DNA of 64,000 nt. It comes from Cystobacter ferrugineus. Lineage in GTDB: Bacteria > Myxococcota > Myxococcia > Myxococcales > Myxococcaceae. This document shows positions 42,348-52,105 of the stretch, piece after piece. Position 1 is the first letter of the stretch, and each line of letters begins with the position of its first letter. Position numbers and translations under genes: made by a program. The stretch lies in the NCBI RefSeq assembly GCF_001887355.1, contig NZ_MPIN01000004.1:62001-126000 (forward strand). Direction: 5' to 3'. Under the pieces are notes generated by a model. It searched no databases. It saw only the letters and a list, made by a program, of their open reading frames with translations, and was not told the DNA's origin.

Positions 42348-42365
42348 TGATTTTTCCATGAATCA
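42348..42365. promoter_or_regulatory. AT-rich dyad upstream of the RHH-EVE gene
   Basis: TGATT (42348-42352) and AATCA (42361-42365) flank TTTCCATG in an AT-rich patch (42345-42415) that stands out from the high-GC background. It probably includes the promoter of the next gene and a site for its RHH domain. Confidence 0.35.
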
Positions 42366-42432
42366 TATATTGCACCAAAAATCGCATCGTGCGCATATGG
42401 CGGTGGCACTAACACCGAGAGGGAGTGAGCCG

Positions 42433-43083
42433 ATGAGCAAACTGGTCGAACTGATCCGGGAGTCGAAGAGCGCGAAGAAGGAGGAGATGGTCCCCACCAC
42501 GCTGCGCCTTCCCGTCAAACTGAACTCGTACGTGGAGGGGCTGGCCGACCAGCTGTCCCTGTCCAAGCAGGAGATGCTGCTGCGCTTGGTGGAGGAGGGA
42601 GTGAACGCCGCCGAGAACGAACTGAAGCTGGATGACCGCGAGGAGGAGAGGAAGAAGCAGGCGGCCGAGCGGGAAATGCAGGGGAAGTGCAGCTTCCACG
42701 TGCTGAACACCAACAAGCGGCACAGCGTCGAGGACCACGAATGGATGATCCGGGAAGGGGTGGCTGCCGCTTTCTATGACCCCTGGAAGTACAACATCGA
42801 CCGGCTCAAGAAGGGCGATGTCGTCTTCCTGTACGAGAACGGGGTGGGGATCGTTGCGTACGGAACCGCAACGGGAGAGGTGCTGGTCGCGGATCACGAC
42901 GACGACCGGGACGAGACCCACTACCAGAAGCTTCAGGACTTCAAGCGGCTGTCGTCGAAGCCGCTGCCTGCTGCTGAAATCAAGAAGACCCTCAGCCGGA
43001 ACGTCGTGTTCCTGAGGACCATGTCCGCGATGCCCGACGGCCAAAAGGTACTGGACAAACTTGCCACCTACGAGCGGACCTGA
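42433..43083 (+). CDS. Ribbon-helix-helix/EVE-like fusion protein
   Basis: A 216-residue protein. The N-terminal half (residues about 20-62) is RHH-like: VPTTLRLPVKLNSYVEGLADQLSLSKQEMLLRLVEEGV. After a charged linker (DDREEERKKQAAERE) the C-terminal ~125 residues look like an EVE/PUA-like domain: CSFHVLNTNKR...DHEWMIREGVAAAFYDPWKYNIDRLKKGDVVFLYENGVGIVAYGTATGEV. EVE domains read modified nucleotides and occur in antiphage restriction modules. ATG 42433 follows GAGGGAGTGA. The fusion may be a regulator reading modified nucleic acid, or a defence component; this is inference. Confidence 0.7.
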   Translation: MSKLVELIRESKSAKKEEMVPTTLRLPVKLNSYVEGLADQLSLSKQEMLLRLVEEGVNAAENELKLDDREEERKKQAAEREMQGKCSFHVLNTNKRHSVEDHEWMIREGVAAAFYDPWKYNIDRLKKGDVVFLYENGVGIVAYGTATGEVLVADHDDDRDETHYQKLQDFKRLSSKPLPAAEIKKTLSRNVVFLRTMSAMPDGQKVLDKLATYERT

Positions 43084-43220
43084 AGAGACCGGCTGCTCGG
43101 AGAAGCCGGGCAAGGTGTCAGAGAATTCCAGCCGCTTTTAGCCCAGCTTAACCCCCATCCCGAGTTCCCAAGCTGGCCCCCAGGCACGATTACGCCAGCG
43201 CGCAGAAGTGAGAGAGGGTC

Positions 43221-44051
43221 ATGTCAATACGGAGAGCAACATCCAGGCGGCGACTCCGCTGCCACGGTCTTTTCTACGCTCGTGGATTGGCGAGTGGCGA
43301 GAGACAACTGTGCCGCAGCCAGCTTGTCCTTGAGTTCTGCGACACCAAACCGAACAACCGGACACTGCTGGTCTACCTCATGAACCCCGGCGCCGGTGTC
43401 CCGGTCGCCACCGCGCACATCCCCATTGTTACCCACGCGTGTCAGATCCCCCAGATGGCCGTCTGGCTCCCGACGATCCCCGATGCCACGCAAGCGCAGA
43501 TCGTCCTGCTGATGGAAGCGCTCGACTGCGGGCGCGCCATCGTCGTGAACCTCACCGATGTCTGCGAGCCGGACAGCAGCGCGCTCGGCCCGCGCGTGAC
43601 GGCTCTCGCGAACAACACGCCTCGCTGGGATTCCCTCTTCCACGCTCCGCGTCACGCCGAACTGAACAACCTACTGACGGCCGGCCCCTACGTCGCCATG
43701 ATCGGCGGCTGGGGCGCCCTGGGGTCGAAGCAGGCGTGCCTACGGGACGCGGCCAGTGAGGTCTGCGCCCGTTTCCCTGGCATCATCGGGGCACCAGCCA
43801 GGTCGAGCTACCGGAACTTGGGATTCCGCCATCCCCGACCGACCGCTGCTGGCGGGCCGAAGCGGCGATATTACGGGAGTTGGCGAAAAGACGTGGCATC
43901 GCTACTGAACCTCTCTCAGGAGAGTGTGGCTGCGCTCAGCGCCGAGCACACGATCGACCTGCTCGTGGATAAGAACCGCATCTGGACCATCGACGGGAAC
44001 AACAGCCTCAACATCGACTTGTCCTGCGCGAGCCGACCCGAAGGGACTTAG
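43221..44051 (+). CDS. DUF1643-like protein
   Basis: A 276-residue protein. LLVYLMNPGAG, IVVNLTDVCEPDSSALG, NNLLTAGPYVAMIGGWGALG and YRNLGFRHPRPT match in order the MLNPS, NLF, P...N, WG..G and P.HP elements of DUF1643, found in mobile and defence regions. ATG 43221 follows GAGAGGG. No enzymatic motif is evident beyond this. It is the last gene before the right att. Confidence 0.55.
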   Translation: MSIRRATSRRRLRCHGLFYARGLASGERQLCRSQLVLEFCDTKPNNRTLLVYLMNPGAGVPVATAHIPIVTHACQIPQMAVWLPTIPDATQAQIVLLMEALDCGRAIVVNLTDVCEPDSSALGPRVTALANNTPRWDSLFHAPRHAELNNLLTAGPYVAMIGGWGALGSKQACLRDAASEVCARFPGIIGAPARSSYRNLGFRHPRPTAAGGPKRRYYGSWRKDVASLLNLSQESVAALSAEHTIDLLVDKNRIWTIDGNNSLNIDLSCASRPEGT

Positions 44052-44067
44052 AGTCGGCCCCCTCCGC

Positions 44068-44087
44068 TTGCTGCTAGTTTGCTGCTG
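44068..44087 (+). repeat. Inner-end repeat, right copy
   Basis: TTGCTGCTAGTTTGCTGCTG matches the left copy at 30561-30580 at 18 of 20 positions, with the same two TTGCTGCT units 11 bases apart. It ends 69 bp inside the right att repeat. Confidence 0.5.
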
Positions 44088-44109
44088 GCCTCTTGGCCCC
44101 GGAAAGACG

Positions 44110-44153
44110 AAGGGCGCGGAGTCCGAGGATTTCTCCAAGGATTCCGCGCCCTT
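44110..44153 (-). terminator. Element-borne terminator after tRNA-Pro
   Basis: AAGGGCGCGGA (44110-44120) and TCCGCGCCCTT (44143-44153) pair over 11 bp. The stem ends 4 bp from the tRNA 3' end on the minus strand. It replaces the ancestral terminator left at 30350-30396. Confidence 0.65.
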
Positions 44154-44156
44154 CTG

Positions 44157-44234
<78 letters not shown>

Positions 44235-44491
44235 TTACCGGTACGACCTCCGCCGGGACTGCTCTCGGGCCGACGAAGTGGGCGGGGATGTACCCGACCC
44301 ACCCGGCTGAGTCAACGCCCATCACACGGCTTTCCATTCCTCCGTGCGCCTCCGGCGTCCCTCGCGACCCATAGGTCATGAAAAACCCATGGCTCCGCCC
44401 CCGCAACCCCCTCATCTTCCAGGGATTTCGCGCCGGAACGCCGCTTGCTCTGTCTGAGTGTCCACCGAACCGCTCCACCCACCAGGGTACC

Positions 44492-44893
44492 ATGGCTTCT
44501 CCGGTTGTCCTCATTTCCGACGATGAGCCGCTCGTCGTGTCCGCGCTCGCCCGGGAGGCTCGGCGCACGGGCCTCACTTCCGTGGCGGACACCACCTCCC
44601 GGCACGTGATGGAGCTGGCCCGGCGGCACCGCCCCGCGGTCATCATCCTGGACATCCACCAGCACGAGGATGGAAGGGATCTGCTCGCCCAGCTCAAGCA
44701 GGACCCCCAGACGCGGGACTGCAAGGTCATCATCCTCAGTGGCGTGGAGGATCAGTTCACCCGCCATGTGTGCTTCGAGCTGGGCGCGGACGCCTACGAG
44801 GTGAAGCCCTTCGACCACACCTTCATGACCCGGGTGGCGAGGATGGCGGGCCTGAAGAGCCGCTCCCCCGGGGGCCTGTGCTCAGGCGCGTAG
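44492..44893 (+). CDS. Single-domain response regulator
   Basis: A 133-residue CheY-like receiver domain without output domain. Seen: ISDDEP (acidic pair Asp10/Asp11), phosphoacceptor Asp54 in VIILDIHQ, Ser83 in IILSG, and Lys105 in EVKPF. ATG 44492 is chosen as the domain starts there; the open frame extends upstream to 44378 without resemblance. The 3' end overlaps the rpe gene on the opposite strand by 12 bp. Partner kinase not in the window. Confidence 0.92.
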   Translation: MASPVVLISDDEPLVVSALAREARRTGLTSVADTTSRHVMELARRHRPAVIILDIHQHEDGRDLLAQLKQDPQTRDCKVIILSGVEDQFTRHVCFELGADAYEVKPFDHTFMTRVARMAGLKSRSPGGLCSGA

Positions 44894-45535
44894 GGAGTGG
44901 ATGGCGGCGGCGTAGTCCTTCGCTCCGAACACGTACGAGCCCGCCACCAGCACGTCCGCCCCCGCCTCCACCACCAGGCGGGCGGTCTCCGAGTTGATCC
45001 CCCCATCCACCTGGATGTGCGTGTGCAGCCCGCGCGCATCGAGCATCGCGCGCAACCGGCGCACCTTGTCCACCGTATGGGGGATGAAGCCCTGGCCTCC
45101 GAAGCCCGGGTTCACGCTCATCAGCAGCACCATATCCACCTCGCCCAGCACCTCCTCCACCGCCGACAGCGGCGTGGCCGGGTTGAGCACCACCGCCGGC
45201 CGGGCTCCCGCGTGGCGGATCTGCTGCAACACCCGGTGCAGGTGCGTGCACGCCTCCACGTGCACCGTGAGGATGTCCGCCCCCGCCTTGGCGAACGCCT
45301 CGATGTACTTCTCCGGCTCGACGATCATCAGGTGCACGTCCAGCGGCCGGGTGGCCACCTTCTTGATCGCCTGAACGATGACCGGCCCCAGGGTGATGTT
45401 GGGCACGTAGCGCCCGTCCATCACGTCCACGTGGATCCAGTCCGCGCCCGCGGCTTCCACCGCGCGGACCTCCTCCGCCAGGCGGCCAAAATCCGAGGAC
45501 AGCAGCGAGGGCGACACGAGCACACGGCGGGTCAT
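44882..45535 (-). CDS. rpe: Ribulose-phosphate 3-epimerase
   Basis: A 217-residue TIM-barrel enzyme of the pentose phosphate pathway that interconverts ribulose 5-phosphate and xylulose 5-phosphate. Seen: SPSLLSSDFGRLAEEVRAVEAAGADWIHVDVMDGRYVPNITLGP, PLDVHLMIVEP, LLMSVNPGFGGQGFIP and IQVDGGINSETARLVVEAGADVLVAGSYVFG, with the metal-binding His/Asp pairs intact. ATG 45535; full family length. Confidence 0.97.
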   Translation of the reverse strand: MTRRVLVSPSLLSSDFGRLAEEVRAVEAAGADWIHVDVMDGRYVPNITLGPVIVQAIKKVATRPLDVHLMIVEPEKYIEAFAKAGADILTVHVEACTHLHRVLQQIRHAGARPAVVLNPATPLSAVEEVLGEVDMVLLMSVNPGFGGQGFIPHTVDKVRRLRAMLDARGLHTHIQVDGGINSETARLVVEAGADVLVAGSYVFGAKDYAAAIHSLRA

Positions 45536-45563
45536 GGGCGCTACTTAGCCACTTCCCCACCTC

Positions 45564-47234
45564 ATGGGTACTGGCTCGGTTGGAGAGCGAACAGACGAAG
45601 AAGGGGTTTCACTCGGAGGGGAAGCATCCGGCCGGGGAGGAAGCGGCGGCTCCCGAGGCCGTGGTAAGAAGCACCTTTACAGTTCGCGCGCCGTTTCCTC
45701 TCCGGAGCCATTCCTGGTGCTTCCACAGACCCAGCCAACCGAGCCCGCCGATCTCAACCGGCGCCTCAAGAAGCTCACGTCCATCCTGGACGTCACCAAG
45801 GCGATGAGCGCCGAGCGGGACCTGGATCTGCTGCTCCCCCTCATCCTCTACGAGGCCAGCAAGGTGGTGGAGGCGGATCGCTGCTCGCTCTTCGTGCTGG
45901 ACCGCGAGCGCAACCAGCTCTGGAGCAAGGTGGCCCAGGGCTCCAAGAGCGAGATCCGCCTTCCCATGGGCAGCGGCATCGCCGGACGGGTGGCGGAGAC
46001 GGGCGAGGTCATCAACCTCCCGGACGCCTATGCCGACGAGCGCTTCAACCGCACCTTCGACAGCATCAGCGGCTACCGCACCCAGAGCGTGCTGTGCGTG
46101 CCCATGCGCGACGCCAACGGCGAGGTCACCGGCGTCATCCAGGCCCTCAACAAGCTGAGCGGCAACGCCTTCGACTCCGAGGACGAGGAGCTGCTGCTCG
46201 CCCTGGGCGCCCAGGCCGCCGGCGCCATCGAGAACGCCCTGCTCCACGAGGAGATCAACAGCCTCTTCGAGGGCTTCGTCTCCGCCTCCGTGGTGGCCAT
46301 CGAGTCGAGAGATCCCACCACCGCGGGCCACTCGGGCCGCGTCGCCAATCTCACCGTCTCCCTGGCGCGCGCGCTCGAGCACGTGCACACCGGGCCCTAC
46401 GCCCACACGCGCTTCAGCGCCACCGAGTTGCAGGAAGTGCGCTACGCCTCGCTCCTGCACGACTTCGGCAAGGTGGGTGTGCGCGAGCCGGTGCTCGTCA
46501 AGGCCGAGAAGCTCTACCCCCATGAGCTGGAGGGGCTGCGCGCCCGCTTCCAGCTCGCGCGCAAGGATCTGCAGCTGCACAGCTACCGCCGGCGGATCGC
46601 CGCCGTGAAGCTGCGCGGCACCCAGCACCTGGCGGAGATAGAAGCCGAGGAAGAGGCGCGGCTCGCCCAGGAGTGCAAGCAGCTCGACGAGGTGCTCGAG
46701 TTCGTCCTCACCTGCAACCGGCCCAGCGTGCTCGCCCAGGGCAACTTCGAGCGGTTGCACGAGCTCAAGCACCTGCGCTTCCAGGACGGGTTCGACCGGG
46801 AGCAGCCCCTGCTGCTCGAGCGGGAGATCCAGTCACTCTCCATCCTCAAGGGCACGCTCTCCGAGGCGGAGCGCCTGGAGATCGAGAGCCACGTGGAGCA
46901 CACCTACCGCTTCCTGTCGCAGATTCCCTGGACGCGCACCCTGCGGCGCGTGCCGGAGATCGCCTACGCGCACCACGAGAAGCTCAATGGGACGGGCTAC
47001 CCGCGCGCCATCCCCGACACCGGCATCCCCGTGCAGTCGCGGATGATGGCCATCGCGGACATCTACGACGCGCTCACCGCCAGCGACCGTCCCTACAAGA
47101 AGGCCGTGCCGCACCCGCTCGCGCTCGACATCCTCCAGCGCGAGGTGAAGAGCGGACAGCTCGATGCCGAGCTGTTCCGCATCTTCGTCGAGGCCGAGGT
47201 GCCCCAGCGCGCCCAGCAGCCCCTGCCCGAGTGA
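45564..47234 (+). CDS. GAF and HD-GYP-type signalling protein
   Basis: A 556-residue cytoplasmic protein. Residues about 85-230 form a GAF domain (KVVEADRCSLFVLDRERNQLW, GIAGRVAETGEVINLPDAYADERFN). A split HD-type phosphohydrolase follows: SRDPTTAGHSGRVANLTVSLARALE, SLLHDFGKVGVREPVL (HD), and about 160 residues later AYAHHEKLNGTGYPRAIPDTGIPVQSRMMAIADIYDALTASDRPYKKA (GYP signature). The long coiled-coil insert between the halves is unusual. Start at ATG 45564 gives a Gly/Ser-rich N-terminus that may not be real. It probably degrades cyclic di-GMP or a related nucleotide under GAF control. Confidence 0.9.
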   Translation: MGTGSVGERTDEEGVSLGGEASGRGGSGGSRGRGKKHLYSSRAVSSPEPFLVLPQTQPTEPADLNRRLKKLTSILDVTKAMSAERDLDLLLPLILYEASKVVEADRCSLFVLDRERNQLWSKVAQGSKSEIRLPMGSGIAGRVAETGEVINLPDAYADERFNRTFDSISGYRTQSVLCVPMRDANGEVTGVIQALNKLSGNAFDSEDEELLLALGAQAAGAIENALLHEEINSLFEGFVSASVVAIESRDPTTAGHSGRVANLTVSLARALEHVHTGPYAHTRFSATELQEVRYASLLHDFGKVGVREPVLVKAEKLYPHELEGLRARFQLARKDLQLHSYRRRIAAVKLRGTQHLAEIEAEEEARLAQECKQLDEVLEFVLTCNRPSVLAQGNFERLHELKHLRFQDGFDREQPLLLEREIQSLSILKGTLSEAERLEIESHVEHTYRFLSQIPWTRTLRRVPEIAYAHHEKLNGTGYPRAIPDTGIPVQSRMMAIADIYDALTASDRPYKKAVPHPLALDILQREVKSGQLDAELFRIFVEAEVPQRAQQPLPE

Positions 47235-47288
47235 GTCGGCCCCACCCCGGCCCCGGTTGTCCGGGGCCCGGAGGAAGGGCCGCGCGCC

Positions 47289-48719
<1,431 letters not shown>

Positions 48720-48807
48720 GGCGCGGGAGAATCAATCCGAGCCACGCATAGGGTCAAGCAGCGACAGCGTCACCGCGTCGATCGGTAAATCCGTAAAGCA
48801 GAGCCCC

Positions 48808-49695
48808 TCAACCGCGCAGCAACAGGTTGAGGTTCTCGCGCTCCCAACGCAGTGCGGCAGCGTAGAGCGGAAAGGCCTTCTCCCGCTCCCGGAACGCCCG
48901 CGGGTGGTGCACCCGGCGGCCCGTCGCGTTGGAGCTGGGAAAGAGCTGGTGGAGCATCTCGTGGAAGAGGATGAACTCCACGAAGAAGGCAGGCACCTCG
49001 GGGCGATCCAACGCGGGGTGGATGCGAATCTCCCGCGTCTGATGATCATAGACGCCCAAACGAATGGACTTGCGGCGTCGGCGAGGAGGCAGGCGGCCCC
49101 AGCCCACGCGCGCCCGGATGGTGTCCTGGAAGTAGGTGCGGTTGAGCTGGTTGAACATCTCCTGCAGGTTGAAGCAACGGCCCTGGGGATCCAGGTCGGC
49201 CTCGGCCGCGTGACGCTCCTGGCGGATGCGCGGCTGCTGGCCCCGGATGTAGTCGTCCAGGATGACGCCCGCCATGCGGTTGCCGCGGCCCGCGTAGTCC
49301 GCCACCGCGCGCACCACCGCCTCCGGCGCATCCAGGAACATGTGGTGCAGCCGCAGTTGCAGTGCGTGTGAGGTGCGGCGGAAGGACACCATGGTGGAGC
49401 GGTTGTCCGTCACCGACAGGCGCACCGGGATGCGCAGGTTCGCCGACAGCCAATAGGCGAGCGTCTCCGCCCGGGCCCACAGCTCTTCCCGGGTGGGCTG
49501 GGCAACGATCGGCCATTCCTCGGGAGCCACCGTCTCGCGCGAGACGCGATCCACGAAGGGCGCCTCCTCGCGCGGGAGCGTGGCCAGCCGATGCGAGGCC
49601 TCCACGGCCCGATGGCGCGCGGGCTGCGACTCGGCGCCCTGCTCGGAGGGCGCTCGCGGAAGGAGATGGAGGGGTTGGGTCGGGAGCGACGACAC
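48808..49695 (-). CDS. SprT-like zinc metalloprotease-domain protein
   Basis: A 295-residue protein whose C-terminal half carries FNQLNRTYFQDTIRARVGWGRLP and FILFHEMLHQLFP (His245, Glu246, His249), the SprT/WSS1-like zinc protease signature; residues 1-130 are a separate region without a recognised domain. Family: SprT/Spartan-type peptidases may process DNA-protein crosslinks, but bacterial members are poorly characterised. The GTG start at 49695 is uncertain. Confidence 0.83.
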   Translation of the reverse strand: MSSLPTQPLHLLPRAPSEQGAESQPARHRAVEASHRLATLPREEAPFVDRVSRETVAPEEWPIVAQPTREELWARAETLAYWLSANLRIPVRLSVTDNRSTMVSFRRTSHALQLRLHHMFLDAPEAVVRAVADYAGRGNRMAGVILDDYIRGQQPRIRQERHAAEADLDPQGRCFNLQEMFNQLNRTYFQDTIRARVGWGRLPPRRRRKSIRLGVYDHQTREIRIHPALDRPEVPAFFVEFILFHEMLHQLFPSSNATGRRVHHPRAFREREKAFPLYAAALRWERENLNLLLRG

Positions 49696-49770
49696 GCGGG
49701 GGGTATCGTACCCAGCGGCTCCCGGGACTCAAGGCCGGCGGCACCTGCCCGCCCGCCCAGCGTCACCCCG

Positions 49771-50334
49771 TCAACCCCGTCCGTGCCGCCTGCTCTCCTC
49801 CGCGAGCCGGGCGCCCAACGCCTCCACCGTCTCCGGCGTGGTATTGAACGCCGCCCACACCTCCTCCATACCGCCCGCCTCTTCCACCGCCAGACAGGCG
49901 TCCCCCGCCGCCCGGGCCTGCTCCAGGTCCCCATAGCGCCCCATCTGCACGCTCCAGCTCCCATCCGGCCAGCGCTCGAAGGGGTAGAGCCGGCATGCCA
50001 GGGGCCGCACCTCGGGGGGCAGTCCACACCCCTGGCCCCGCTCGTGGAAGACACAGGCCCCCGCGCGCGCGAACAGCGTCAGCCGCACCGGCCCGCGACG
50101 GAAGTAGCCCCGGTAGAGCGGACGGCGCGCCTCGTAGCCGGCCGCGTCCTCCTCGGTGAGGTACTCCTCGGTGACGAAGCGCCGGGGGGAAAGCCCCGTG
50201 TGCTCGGCGATGCGCTCCACGTCCGAGCGCGTGAGGGTGGCCAGATGCTCTCCCGGCTTCACCTCGCAGCACGAGCTGCCCAGCAGCCGCGGACAGCGGG
50301 CGCAGACCGGGCCCATGGGAGGCGTGTCCGTCAT
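49771..50334 (-). CDS. YkgJ-type zinc/iron-chelating cysteine-cluster protein
   Basis: A 187-residue protein with the YkgJ-like cysteine pattern: CARCPRLLGSSCCEV (Cys11, Cys14, Cys22, Cys23), AGACVFHERGQGCGLPPEVRPLACRLYPFERW, matching the CxxC...CC...C.F....GC...P..RP..CR.YPF signature. Likely a metal-cluster protein of unknown enzymatic role. The start overlaps the NFACT stop by four bases (ATGA), so the two are translationally coupled. Confidence 0.88.
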   Translation of the reverse strand: MTDTPPMGPVCARCPRLLGSSCCEVKPGEHLATLTRSDVERIAEHTGLSPRRFVTEEYLTEEDAAGYEARRPLYRGYFRRGPVRLTLFARAGACVFHERGQGCGLPPEVRPLACRLYPFERWPDGSWSVQMGRYGDLEQARAAGDACLAVEEAGGMEEVWAAFNTTPETVEALGARLAEESRRHGRG

Positions 50335-51791
50335 GGGACGGCGGGCACCTCGCCCCCGCGCGTCTTGAGCAGCCGCTCCAGGCGCTCCGGCTCCACGCGC
50401 ACCACCAGCGTCTTCTCCCGGCTGTAGATGACCTGCCCCGGCGCGCCCCCCTTCACCTTCTTCACGAACTTCACCGGCACCCAGCTCACCTCGCCCCGCG
50501 GCTCGCCCTTGGCCCCCGAGTGGTGCAGCGCCAGGTGCGCCGCATCCAGGAGCACTTCCTGGGAGACCTCCACCCCCTTCTCCAGGGGGACCACCACGTG
50601 GCTGCCGGGCAGTCCCCGGGCGTGCAGCCACAGGTGCCCCGGACGCGCCACCTTGAAGGTGAGCGTGTCGTTGTCCTCGCCGCCCTTGCCCACCCAGATG
50701 CGCTGGCCCCCGTGCCCCACGTACTCCTTGAAGGGCCGTGCCTCGGGCGGGCCATCCTCACCCACCCCCTTGCGCAACACCTCCACCTGCGCGAGCAGCG
50801 CCGCCTCGTCCAGCGCCTCCAACTGACGCAGCGCCAGTTGCGCGTGCTCCACCTCCCGCGCCAGCTCCGCCTCGCGCTGCCGCGCATGCTCCACGCCCCG
50901 CAGCAGGCGCCGGTACTGGTGGAAGTGCCAGTCCACCTCCTCCTTCGGCGTGCGCTTGGGGTCCAACGTCACCTTCACCTCCTCCACCCCCTCCTCGGTG
51001 TACGCGGTGAGCGACACCTCGGACGCCCCGCGCTTGAGACGGTGGAGGTTCTGGGTGAGCAGCTCCCCCACCCGCCGGTGGCGCTCGGCCTCCGGGCCCC
51101 GCGCGGCTTCCGCGCGCACCTTCTCCAGCGTCCGCCCCGAGCGCTTGAGCCGCGCCCGGTACGGCAGCGTCAGCCTCCGGCGGATCATCTCCGCCCGGCT
51201 CGTCTTGTCCCGCGCGCCCAGCAGCCCCTCGGCCGCCTCGGCCAGGGGCAGGAAGGCCCCTTCCACGGGCACCAGGCGCGAGGGCTGGCCCCGCGTCCGC
51301 TCGAGCACCTCGGGCGAGAGGGGCTCGGGAGGTGACCACTGGGCGCCCGGGTGCAGGGAGCGCCGCTGCGCGAGGCCCTCGCCCGAGAGCATCAACACCC
51401 TTCCCGCCTCCGTCGTCAGCACCAGCCCCCCGGGCGAGCCCAGCTCCAGCACGAGCCGCCGCCGGGACTCGTCGCTCTGGAGCTCGAGCACCACCAGCCG
51501 CTCGGTGTCCCGCCAGGCGAGGCCCACGAGCTTCAACCCCACCAGTTCCTGGCGCAACCAGCGCTGGAAGGGCGCGGGCTCACCCGGCGTGGGGAAGCGC
51601 TCGGCGGCCACGGAGACGCGCGCCAGCTCTCCCTCGGCGCACAGGCACAGGAGCACCGAGCGCCCCGGCACGCGCAGCTCCAGGTAGACGAGGCGCGGCA
51701 GGGGACACCACGCCTTCTGCACCACCGCGCCCGTCAGCCGCGCGGCCACCTCCGCCACCACCTGCTCCAACTCCGAGGGACGCAGCGACAC
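50331..51791 (-). CDS. NFACT (RqcH/Rqc2-like) family protein
   Basis: A 486-residue protein related to RqcH/NEMF, which binds 50S-tRNA complexes and tags stalled nascent chains with C-terminal alanine tails. Seen: N-terminal NFACT-N domain, a charged coiled-coil (residues about 275-345), and NFACT-R core KGGEDNDTLTFKVARPGHLWLHARGLPGSHVVVPLE. The NFACT-N Asp-Arg pair typical of RqcH is not evident, so function may differ. Coupled to the cysteine-cluster gene by an overlapping ATGA. Confidence 0.88.
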   Translation of the reverse strand: MSLRPSELEQVVAEVAARLTGAVVQKAWCPLPRLVYLELRVPGRSVLLCLCAEGELARVSVAAERFPTPGEPAPFQRWLRQELVGLKLVGLAWRDTERLVVLELQSDESRRRLVLELGSPGGLVLTTEAGRVLMLSGEGLAQRRSLHPGAQWSPPEPLSPEVLERTRGQPSRLVPVEGAFLPLAEAAEGLLGARDKTSRAEMIRRRLTLPYRARLKRSGRTLEKVRAEAARGPEAERHRRVGELLTQNLHRLKRGASEVSLTAYTEEGVEEVKVTLDPKRTPKEEVDWHFHQYRRLLRGVEHARQREAELAREVEHAQLALRQLEALDEAALLAQVEVLRKGVGEDGPPEARPFKEYVGHGGQRIWVGKGGEDNDTLTFKVARPGHLWLHARGLPGSHVVVPLEKGVEVSQEVLLDAAHLALHHSGAKGEPRGEVSWVPVKFVKKVKGGAPGQVIYSREKTLVVRVEPERLERLLKTRGGEVPAVP

Positions 51792-51820
51792 CTCAGCCTC
51801 CTCACTGGCGCGAAAAACAC

Positions 51821-51854
51821 GAACGGCCCGGCGGGAAGTCCGCCGAGCCGTTCA
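51821..51854 (-). terminator. Rho-independent terminator of the histone-like gene
   Basis: GAACGGCCCGGCGG and CCGCCGAGCCGTTC pair at 13 of 14 positions around a 5-base loop; on the minus strand the stem is followed by GTGTTTTTC. It lies 27 bp beyond the stop of the leftward gene ending at 51881 and could also stop the 50331 operon's upstream neighbour. Confidence 0.85.
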
Positions 51855-51880
51855 AACTGCGCCAAGTGACTGGCTGGAGT

Positions 51881-52105
51881 CTAGCCCTCGTCCTCGGACG
51901 GGGCGGCCTCGGTGGCCGCCTTGGCCGTGCGCTTGCGGGCCGGAGCCTTGCGGGTGGCGGTCTTCTTGCCAGCGGCCTTCTTGGCCGTGGTCTTGCCCGC
52001 CGCCTTCTTCGTGGCGGTGCGGGGAGCGGCGGTCTTGCGGGTCGTCTTCTTCGCGGCGGTCTTCTTCGTCGCGGCCTTCTTCGCGGTCTTCTTCTTCGCG
52101 GCCAT
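51881..52105 (-). CDS. Histone-H1-like Lys/Ala/Thr-rich protein
   Basis: A 74-residue basic protein built of KKTAKKAATKKTAAKK-type runs and AP.T/KR.K motifs, ending in an acidic tail (EAAPSEDEG). Such proteins bind DNA non-specifically like eukaryotic H1 C-terminal tails and are common in myxobacteria and other large-genome bacteria. ATG 52105 is clear. Nucleoid organisation is the probable role. Confidence 0.9.
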   Translation of the reverse strand: MAAKKKTAKKAATKKTAAKKTTRKTAAPRTATKKAAGKTTAKKAAGKKTATRKAPARKRTAKAATEAAPSEDEG

